DNA of 6,204 nt from Deltaproteobacteria bacterium RIFCSPHIGHO2_02_FULL_40_11. GTDB taxonomy: Bacteria > Bdellovibrionota > JACOXK01 > 2-02-FULL-40-11. Numbering within the stretch: the first letter of the stretch is position 1; the number at the start of each line of letters is the position of its first letter. The translations under genes and the position numbers were made by a program. Where the stretch lies: positions 3,806 to 10,009 of the forward strand of contig MGRI01000110.1 in the NCBI GenBank assembly GCA_001798105.1, in the 5' to 3' direction. The notes beneath the pieces are model-generated. The model was not told the origin of the DNA. It did no database searches and worked only from the letters and a program-made list of their open reading frames with translations. Below, in pieces: positions 1 to 4,870 of the stretch.

Positions 1-954
1 CAAGGTCCTCGCATAGGTTTTCATGTCTTTTTGAACCACATATTTCGAAAGCGTTGGAAATAAAACCGTTCCAATGGCAATGGCAAAAAGGCCTTGGGGA
101 AGTTGAAACAGGCGAAAAGCAGAATCAATGGCGGCAACTTTATCGGGGCCTAAAAGGGATGCAAAATAATTATCGACCAGTGCATTGATATTAATAATCC
201 CAATGGAAAGGGTGACAGGAATCATGAGAAACCCAATTTGTTGCATGGTTGGGTCTTTCAGTCCCAGGTGAAGCGAGTATCGAAATTGAGTGAGCACAGC
301 GCCGGGTTTTAAAAATGGGCTGATGATGAGCGGCCAGGCTTGGGTGATCAGCATCACAAACGTGGCCACCAAAAGTCCCCAGGCGGCGGAATCAATACCC
401 AATGTTTTTGCAAAGAGAAAAACAGCTACGATATTAACGATATTCCAAAAAATGGGTGCCAATGCTGGGGCTGTAAAATAATTCAGCGAATGTAAAACCC
501 CAACCACAATGCCGCCCACACCTAAAATCACAATAATGGGAAAAATAATTCTAGAAAGATGAATCGTATGTTGAAAAAGTTCCACGTTTGAAACATAACC
601 GGGAGTTGTAAAAGCAATAATTTGGGGCATGAAAATTTCACACAAAATCACAATGCCAGACAAAGCCAAAAAGGTAACGTTGATCATTTGAGAGGCGACT
701 TTCCATGTGTCTTTACTTTGCTTCACAAGCAGTTCCGTGAATACTGGAATAAATGCAGCAGAAATGGCGGCATCGGCAACGAGTGTACGAATGAGATTTG
801 GAATACGAAAGGCGACTGTAAATGCGCCCCGCATATCTGAGAGCCCAAAGTAATACGCCAATTGCACTTCACGTAAAAAGCCCAGAACGCGAGATCCCAG
901 GGTGGCCACCATAATCCAAAAGGTAATGCGCGCTAAAATTTGTCTTCGTGTCAT
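1..954 (-). CDS. murJ: Lipid II flippase MurJ (MviN family), N-terminal 318 residues, cut by window edge
   Basis: Inner-membrane transporter that flips undecaprenyl-linked lipid II from the cytoplasmic to the periplasmic face for peptidoglycan synthesis. I translated the minus strand by hand from the ATG at 954-952; the frame stays open for 318 codons to base 1, so the C-terminal part (the family is usually a little over 500 residues) lies outside. Visible family marks are SRVLGFLRE at residues 21-29 (with the charged Arg28-Glu29 pair), AFRIPNLIR at 48-56, AAFIPVF at 66-72, and the conserved stretch around FQLPQGLFAIAIGTVLFPTL (283-302). Hydrophobic segments alternate with short polar loops throughout, for example 96-109, 138-153 and 170-182. 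An in-frame TGA lies a short way upstream, and AGGGG sits five bases before the ATG, which supports this start. It is divergent from ychF. No frameshift is seen. Family assignment is firm; only the missing end is unknown. Confidence 0.95.
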   Translation of the reverse strand, partial: MTRRQILARITFWIMVATLGSRVLGFLREVQLAYYFGLSDMRGAFTVAFRIPNLIRTLVADAAISAAFIPVFTELLVKQSKDTWKVASQMINVTFLALSGIVILCEIFMPQIIAFTTPGYVSNVELFQHTIHLSRIIFPIIVILGVGGIVVGVLHSLNYFTAPALAPIFWNIVNIVAVFLFAKTLGIDSAAWGLLVATFVMLITQAWPLIISPFLKPGAVLTQFRYSLHLGLKDPTMQQIGFLMIPVTLSIGIININALVDNYFASLLGPDKVAAIDSAFRLFQLPQGLFAIAIGTVLFPTLSKYVVQKDMKTYARTL

Positions 955-1023
955 CTTGACCCCTAGTATAAATGAAAAACTTCATTGATTTCAGCTCTTT
1001 TATCGATTACCGTTTGTTCGCAT
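955..1023. promoter_or_regulatory. Divergent murJ/ychF promoter region
   Basis: This 69-base spacer must serve both divergent genes. On the plus strand TATAAA at 967-972 resembles a -10 box for ychF, but its -35 position is poor. On the minus strand the overlapping TATACT (970-965) could be a -10 for murJ, though the resulting leader would be very short and its -35 is weak. A 6-bp inverted repeat, AATGAA-AAAC-TTCATT, covers 971-986 and could be an operator half-site pair or chance. The region is seen directly; the promoter reading is inference. Confidence 0.35.
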
Positions 1024-2118
1024 ATGGGACTTACGTGTGGCATTGTTGGACTCCCCAATGTGGGAAAGTCGACTATTTTTAATGCTTTATCGGCAGCTGG
1101 CGCCGATGTGGCCAATTATCCCTTTTGTACGATTGAACCCAATTTGGGGGTTGTGCTGATCCCAGATCCCAGACTCTATAAATTGGCTGAACTCTTTAAA
1201 CCCGAAAAAATAACTCCCAATGTTTTAGAAATTTTAGACATCGCGGGGCTCGTCAAAGGGGCAAGCGCTGGAGAAGGCCTTGGGAATAAATTCTTAAGTC
1301 ATATCCGTCAAGTACAAGCCATCCTTCAAGTGGTACGTTGTTTTGAAGACGATAACGTGGTGCATGTGAGTGGCGAGATTGATCCGCTGCGAGACATTGA
1401 AACCATTGAAACAGAACTCATCTTAGCTGATCTCGAAACGGTACAAAAGCGAATCGACAAACAAGAAAAACTTGCCAAAGGCAATGACCCAAAAGCTAAA
1501 GAAGAACTTGAAGTTTTAAAGAAAGTAAAGCCCTGGTTAGATGCAGGCAAATTGGCTCGGACGTTAGCGGTGACAGATAAAGAAACAACCGTCTTGCGTG
1601 ACTTATTTTTACTGACTTCAAAACCCATTTTATATGTGTGTAATGTGGGGGAGGAAGATTTACTGAAAGATTCTGATTCTTTTTTAAAGGTGCAAACGTA
1701 TGCCAAAAAAACAAATGCAGATGTTCTTAAAATTTGTGGGAAGGTCGAATCAGAGCTTTCTACATTAGAAGCGGAAGAAAAAAAAGAATTTTTAAAAGAA
1801 ATGGGAATTTCGGAACCGGGTTTAAATCAATTGATTCGAAAAGGATTTTCGCTTTTAAATTTAAAAACTTTTTTTACGGCAGGGCCCACAGAAGTTCGGG
1901 CATGGTCCATTCCACAAGGTACCAAAGCCCCGCAAGCAGCTGGGGTCATTCATTCTGATTTTGAAAAGGGATTTATTCGGGCAGAAATCTATCACTATGA
2001 CGATCTCATCCAAAAGGGCTCTGAAGCAAATGTGAAGGCAGCAGGCCTGATGCGACTGGAAGGTAAAGAGTATGAAGTCAAAGATGGAGACATTGTTTAT
2101 TTTCGGTTTAATGTGTAG
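1024..2118 (+). CDS. ychF: Ribosome-associated P-loop NTPase YchF (OLA1 family)
   Basis: Cytosolic TRAFAC-class P-loop NTPase. Family members associate with ribosomes, prefer ATP to GTP, and are linked to translation and stress adaptation. The 364-residue product matches the family's usual length (about 363). Seen in order: the P-loop GLPNVGKS at 9-16; a G2-like region NYPFCTIEPN at 31-40; the G3 motif DIAG at 72-75 followed by LVKGAS; His114, at the position proposed as catalytic in E. coli YchF; a charged helical region at about 130-165 fitting the coiled-coil insertion; NVGE at 207-210, the altered G4 that explains the relaxed base specificity; and a C-terminal TGS domain at about 278-364 ending DGDIVYFRFNV. 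The ATG at 1024 is chosen because family members begin MG(F/L)xCGIVGLPNVGKS. The frame extends back to a TTG at 985, which would add 13 atypical residues. No convincing ribosome binding site precedes either start. The usual neighbour pth is absent here. Confidence 0.96.
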   Translation: MGLTCGIVGLPNVGKSTIFNALSAAGADVANYPFCTIEPNLGVVLIPDPRLYKLAELFKPEKITPNVLEILDIAGLVKGASAGEGLGNKFLSHIRQVQAILQVVRCFEDDNVVHVSGEIDPLRDIETIETELILADLETVQKRIDKQEKLAKGNDPKAKEELEVLKKVKPWLDAGKLARTLAVTDKETTVLRDLFLLTSKPILYVCNVGEEDLLKDSDSFLKVQTYAKKTNADVLKICGKVESELSTLEAEEKKEFLKEMGISEPGLNQLIRKGFSLLNLKTFFTAGPTEVRAWSIPQGTKAPQAAGVIHSDFEKGFIRAEIYHYDDLIQKGSEANVKAAGLMRLEGKEYEVKDGDIVYFRFNV

Positions 2119-2129
2119 GGTGATACAAA

Positions 2130-2153
2130 GTCATTCCCGCGAAAGCGGGAATC
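2130..2153 (+). terminator. Perfect hairpin after ychF: terminator-like, and a copy of a dispersed palindromic repeat
   Basis: ATTCCCGC (2133-2140), a GAAA tetraloop (2141-2144) and GCGGGAAT (2145-2152) form a perfect 8-bp GC-rich stem eleven bases or more after the ychF stop. It is followed by CTTTTGTGTTTTT, so it can work as an intrinsic terminator for ychF. The flanks make the unit GTCATTCCCGC...GCGGGAATC, a type of short palindromic repeat scattered between genes in many proteobacterial genomes. The same ends recur inverted at 4802-4855 in this window. Both readings can hold, since such repeats often end up serving as terminators. Confidence 0.65.
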
Positions 2154-2165
2154 TTTTGTGTTTTT

Positions 2166-2172
2166 AAAGAGG
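2166..2172 (+). promoter_or_regulatory. Ribosome binding site for the GTG-started ThyX-like gene
   Basis: AAAGAGG lies eight bases before the GTG at 2181, which is good Shine-Dalgarno spacing and supports this non-ATG start. Confidence 0.7.
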
Positions 2173-2180
2173 TATCTTAC

Positions 2181-3755
2181 GTGACAACCCATTTTTTTCA
2201 ATCTCAACTTCCAAAAATTAAACTGGTCGGTGCCATTCAAGACCCTTATGATTTGTCTGTCGCCACCGCCAGAACCTGTTATTCTTCAAAGGGTATCATT
2301 ACGGTAGACGAAGTTTCCAAAGACGAAAAAAGTAGGGTGCTTCGTGATCGCATTTCAGATTCTACACGCGAAGCCGGGCATCTGACCACCCGTCAACATG
2401 CCCATTTTGTTTTTTCCATGGACCATGTATCGCGAAGTTTTTTATGGTCTTTTTTACACAGCCATCCTTTTTATAATTCAGAGCAGGTCTCGCAACGCTA
2501 TGTGAAAGTAAAACCAGGGAATTTTACGATCCCGACCCTCAGCACACCTAAAAACCAAAGCGTATTTCAAGAAACACTTGAGCTTCAAATGAAAGCGTAT
2601 GAAAATTTAATTGAGCTTGTTTTGCCTACGGTCAAAGCTGCCTATTTTAAAGTGTTTAAAAGTCGAAAAGAAGAAAAGCGTTGGATGAGTGTGATTCATA
2701 AAAAAGCGTATGAAGTGGCGAGATATATTTTACCCATTTCCACGCAAGCGTATTTGTATCATACGGTGAGCGCCTTAACACTCATGCGCTATTATAAAAT
2801 GGCTAAAATTTGGGATACGCCGTCGGAGCAACTGTATGTGGTTCAAAAAATGATTGATGAAGTTGTTAAAATAGACCCTGATTTTCAAAAAGAACTTTCC
2901 AAACCCTTCGATTTAGATTCCGTCCCAGAATACCAATGGGCATTGCCTGCCATGCAGGGCCAAAATTTTTCGCAGGCCAAAGCCTTTGTGCAAGAATTTG
3001 ATGAAGCTCTCAATGGGAAAGTTTCCAAGCTCGTCGACCAAAGTGAAAATGCCGAAGCGACACTGGCCCAAGCGGTTCGAAACTTATTTTCAAAAACAAA
3101 AGCTGAAATGACAGACGAAGCGGCCATTGACTTGGTTTTACATCCGAAGCAGAATCCAATGCTTGGCGATACCTTTAATGTTTCAACGCTTTCAAAACTG
3201 ACACGAGCGCTTTTTCATGTGCATTTTTCATTTCAAAAGAAAATTTCACATACGGCAGATTCTCAAGACCAGCGCCACAGAATGACGCCTGGGTCCAGAC
3301 CCATTTTAGCGCTTCATTATTTTGGAGAACCCGATGTGATTTATCCAAAAGTGTTTTTAGAAGTTCCGAAAGCAAAAGCCTTATTTGAGGATGTCTTGAG
3401 CCAAACCGTTCAAAACGTAAATACACTTTTAAAGGCGGGAGAGGGATTTGAAAAAGCCCATTACTTGCTTCCCAATGCCTGGGCCATTCGCTTTATTGAA
3501 TCTGGAGATCTTCTCAATTGGCACCATAAGTGGAAGCTTCGCACCTGTTACAATGCGCAAGAAGAAATTTTTTATGCATCCGTGGCTGAACTTTTAGAAG
3601 TCGAAAAAAAGTTTCCATTGATTGCCCGTCATATCAAAGCCCCTTGTTATATTCGAAGTGAGGCAAAGCTGAAGCCCTATTGCCCCGAAGGCGATCACTT
3701 TTGTGGGGTCCCGGTATGGAAATTAAATCTGAGTCAATACGACAGGATGATTTAA
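2181..3755 (+). CDS. Double-length ThyX-like protein (two FAD-dependent thymidylate synthase-type halves)
   Basis: Classical ThyX makes dTMP from dUMP with FAD and methylene-tetrahydrofolate, as a homotetramer of about 220-260 residue subunits with the motif RHRxxSxNxxSxRY. This 524-residue protein has two ThyX-like halves. The first (about 10-230) keeps the right end of the motif, NSEQVSQRY at 99-107 (Ser104, Arg106, Tyr107), but has SHP (94-96) where RHR is expected. The second (about 328-485) keeps RHRMT at 365-369 and the C-terminal signature LR..YNAQEEI at 453-463, but lacks the SxRY part. The likely reading is a fused pseudo-dimer whose halves complete one active site. Residues 260-315 are a charged linker. 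A tail after 486 carries Cys489, Cys501, His506 and Cys508 in CPEGDHFCGVPVW. Synthesis of dTMP, or a related flavin-dependent methylation, is inference. It is separated from ychF by a hairpin, so it is probably transcribed on its own. The start is GTG with a good ribosome binding site. Confidence 0.8.
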   Translation: MTTHFFQSQLPKIKLVGAIQDPYDLSVATARTCYSSKGIITVDEVSKDEKSRVLRDRISDSTREAGHLTTRQHAHFVFSMDHVSRSFLWSFLHSHPFYNSEQVSQRYVKVKPGNFTIPTLSTPKNQSVFQETLELQMKAYENLIELVLPTVKAAYFKVFKSRKEEKRWMSVIHKKAYEVARYILPISTQAYLYHTVSALTLMRYYKMAKIWDTPSEQLYVVQKMIDEVVKIDPDFQKELSKPFDLDSVPEYQWALPAMQGQNFSQAKAFVQEFDEALNGKVSKLVDQSENAEATLAQAVRNLFSKTKAEMTDEAAIDLVLHPKQNPMLGDTFNVSTLSKLTRALFHVHFSFQKKISHTADSQDQRHRMTPGSRPILALHYFGEPDVIYPKVFLEVPKAKALFEDVLSQTVQNVNTLLKAGEGFEKAHYLLPNAWAIRFIESGDLLNWHHKWKLRTCYNAQEEIFYASVAELLEVEKKFPLIARHIKAPCYIRSEAKLKPYCPEGDHFCGVPVWKLNLSQYDRMI

Positions 3756-3759
3756 GATT

Positions 3760-4440
3760 CTAATCTTTTGAGGCGTCTTTTAGATCTTCTTTAGGACAAA
3801 ACAGATAGCCAGGAGAAAGTCGGCCCTCAACCGCAATAGATGGATAATAGAGAGGTTTAAGTAATCCGTACGCTTCATCTGTCAGATTGTTGGGATTAAT
3901 ATTTTTTTCACGAAGTTTGAAAAATATATTCATCAGATATCGACGAACCATGATAATCCCATCCGTAGATTCCTTTTTGTTTGAGGTAGATAGTTCAGAA
4001 ATGAGATCGCCATTTTTTGTTTTACGAACATAAAGAAATTGAGGATGAGTAGCACCACTGCGCATCAAATCAACAATTCCTACCAATTCACTTTCTGTTC
4101 TTAGAAAGATTTGAGAGCCGCTCTCTCCATCTCCAGGTATATTATTTTCAATAAAGCCAACTTCATTTGAGAATAGAAATGTTTCAGAGCCTTCATTATC
4201 ATATAGACCACTATTCGTTAAGACATAGGCATGGCAAAACCAAATTTTTCCAAAAAACAGATCCTGATTTGTTGGATATGGGAGGGCATTATCAAATAAG
4301 CCACGGACATCCTCTATCGTGCGAGTACGATTAAAAAATTGTGTAAAATCAATCTTATTGTCTTCGCTTTGCTGACCAAATGCCAAGGAGTAATTCAAAC
4401 AATATACAAGAATTAAAAAAAACAGGTATTTATTTTTCAT
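3760..4440 (-). CDS. Unrecognised exported protein with a signal peptide
   Basis: I do not recognise the family. With the ATG at 4440-4438 the product has 226 residues. The N-terminus (MKNKYLFFLILVYCLNYSLA, residues 1-20) is a typical Sec signal peptide: a short basic n-region, then a hydrophobic core. Likely cleavage is after Ala-Phe-Gly at 22, leaving a mature protein that starts QQSEDNK. Cys14 is not in a convincing lipobox, so a lipoprotein is less likely. The mature part has only two cysteines, Cys69 (WFCHAY) and Cys215 (YLFCPK), which could form a disulfide in the periplasm. It is polar with mixed alpha/beta character and no further membrane segment. The frame continues to an ATG at 4485, but that start has no ribosome binding site and would bury the signal peptide, while AAGGAG precedes the chosen ATG. 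It converges on the ThyX-like gene with four bases between the open frames. Base composition is more AT-rich than ychF, suggesting accessory origin. Confidence 0.75.
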   Translation of the reverse strand: MKNKYLFFLILVYCLNYSLAFGQQSEDNKIDFTQFFNRTRTIEDVRGLFDNALPYPTNQDLFFGKIWFCHAYVLTNSGLYDNEGSETFLFSNEVGFIENNIPGDGESGSQIFLRTESELVGIVDLMRSGATHPQFLYVRKTKNGDLISELSTSNKKESTDGIIMVRRYLMNIFFKLREKNINPNNLTDEAYGLLKPLYYPSIAVEGRLSPGYLFCPKEDLKDASKD

Positions 4441-4447
4441 TTTGAGG

Positions 4448-4453
4448 CTCCTT
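4448..4453 (-). promoter_or_regulatory. Ribosome binding site deciding the exported-protein start
   Basis: On the minus strand AAGGAG lies seven bases upstream of the ATG at 4440. It selects this start over the in-frame ATG at 4485, which overlaps the tandem repeat and has no such site. Confidence 0.75.
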
Positions 4454-4460
4454 AAATCGA

Positions 4461-4489
4461 CACTTTCTATACATTTTCTATACAAAGTG
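4461..4489. repeat. Tandem 11-bp direct repeat bounded by an inverted pair, upstream of the exported-protein gene
   Basis: TTTCTATACA occurs at 4464-4473 and again at 4475-4484, a period of 11 bases (about one helical turn). CACTTT (4461-4466) and its reverse complement AAAGTG (4484-4489) bound the pair. It sits 21-49 bases upstream of the minus-strand start codon, where a promoter and operator are expected. On the minus strand the units read TGTATAGAAA. Sequence is seen directly; binding by a regulator is inference. Confidence 0.5.
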
Positions 4490-4784
4490 CCCTAAATTGT
4501 AATTTTCTTTAATGTGATCAGGCACTCCTTATATCTCTACTTGTTTATATAGCAAAACATATGCCATGCATCTCATTCAATACCTGAAAGAATTCGTAAA
4601 AAGTTCTTGACGAGCTCCAAAACAGACTTTTTTTGCATTTTGTATTTTGCAAAAACGCATTTTTAAAATCGTTTTATAGGCTTGTAATGCTTCTGTATGG
4701 CTTAAATCATGTGGTCTTCTTTTTGTTTCTTCGTTTTTTGTCTTTGTGGCGCTCTGTTGGCTCATTAAGGGCCTTAAAAACATG
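4490..4784. other. AT-rich intergenic stretch, mostly unexplained
   Basis: About 295 bases between the exported-protein gene's upstream repeat and the HNH promoter. It holds a weak minus-strand candidate small gene (4577-4765, listed separately) and an AT-rich inverted repeat, TTTTTGC (4630-4636) with GCAAAAA (4649-4655) around a 12-base loop. I see no tRNA, rRNA or CRISPR structure and no convincing plus-strand gene. Confidence 0.5.
4577..4765 (-). CDS. Candidate small ORF (62 residues), possibly a gene remnant
   Basis: Weakly supported. The minus-strand ATG at 4765 has AAGG six bases upstream, and the product is 62 residues and basic. Residues 17-36 (RPHDLSHTEALQAYKTILKM) have the look of the N-terminal end of thiamine-diphosphate-dependent 2-oxoacid dehydrogenase E1 subunits, where a short basic leader is followed by a pattern like DLS..E.L.AYR.ML..R. 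The resemblance ends after about residue 37. If it is real, this may be the truncated start of such a gene left by a rearrangement. It could equally be a chance open frame in AT-rich DNA. The same frame runs further upstream to an ATG at 4900, inside the HNH gene, and I do not believe that longer version. Confidence 0.22.
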   Translation of the reverse strand: MSQQSATKTKNEETKRRPHDLSHTEALQAYKTILKMRFCKIQNAKKVCFGARQELFTNSFRY

Positions 4785-4793
4785 TGGTATAAA
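4785..4793 (+). promoter_or_regulatory. Extended -10 promoter for the HNH gene
   Basis: TGGTATAAA fits an extended -10 element (TGnTATAAT with the last base changed). No good -35 lies 16-18 bases upstream, as is usual for extended -10 promoters. Transcription would begin near 4800, so the mRNA leader would contain the whole 4802-4855 repeat. Inferred from pattern only. Confidence 0.45.
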
Positions 4794-4801
4794 GAGAAAA
4801 A

Positions 4802-4855
4802 TAGATTCCCGCTCCCCGATAAATACTGTCTGGGACAAGCATTGGCGGGAATGAC
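4802..4855 (-). repeat. Second copy of the GTCATTCCCGC-ended palindromic repeat, inverted, with an internal insert
   Basis: TAGATTCCCGC (4802-4812) and GCGGGAATGAC (4845-4855) are the ends. The inner 8 bases are perfect reverse complements. The 32 bases between include TCCC (4813-4816) and GGGA (4832-4835), which can extend an imperfect long hairpin. Read on the minus strand the unit is GTCATTCCCGC...GCGGGAATCTA, the same asymmetric ends as the hairpin after ychF but with a longer centre. Such units are non-coding, REP- or MITE-like. Confidence 0.7.
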
Positions 4856-4862
4856 AAGGAGG
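4856..4862 (+). promoter_or_regulatory. Strong ribosome binding site of the HNH gene, touching the repeat
   Basis: AAGGAGG lies eight bases before the ATG at 4871 and begins on the base directly after the palindromic repeat. Folding of the repeat in the mRNA could therefore affect access to this site. Confidence 0.8.
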
Positions 4863-4870
4863 AAAAAACA

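Noticed and set aside
290..840. Short plus-strand open frames at 290-481 and 622-840
   Set aside because: They lie antisense within murJ, whose minus-strand frame is clearly conserved, and they show no domain or ribosome binding site.
985..1023. Extension of ychF to the TTG at 985
   Set aside because: It would add 13 residues before a start that matches the family's N-terminus, and it has no better ribosome binding site.
1326..1714. Minus-strand open frames within ychF
   Set aside because: Shadows of the ychF codons, Ser- and Lys-rich without any recognisable motif.
2885..3426. Minus-strand open frames within the ThyX-like gene
   Set aside because: Antisense shadows of a well-supported gene.
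3754..3767. AAGATT-CT-AATCTT inverted repeat between the convergent stops, as a bidirectional terminator
   Set aside because: Only 4-6 AT-rich pairs with almost no loop; too weak to call.
4438..4485. Upstream ATG at 4485 for the exported protein, and a lipobox at Cys14
   Set aside because: The upstream start has no ribosome binding site and would mask the signal peptide; Leu-Val-Tyr-Cys is not a proper lipobox.
4512..4528. TGTGATCAGGCACT as a CRP-type site
   Set aside because: Only the left half matches TGTGA-N6-TCACA; the right half is poor.
4630..4655. TTTTTGC/GCAAAAA inverted repeat as a terminator
   Set aside because: AT-rich 7-bp arms around a 12-base loop in a homopolymer-rich stretch; likely chance.
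4633..4854. Plus-strand 73-residue open frame before the HNH gene
   Set aside because: It has no ribosome binding site, low-complexity aromatic-rich content, and runs through the non-coding repeat.
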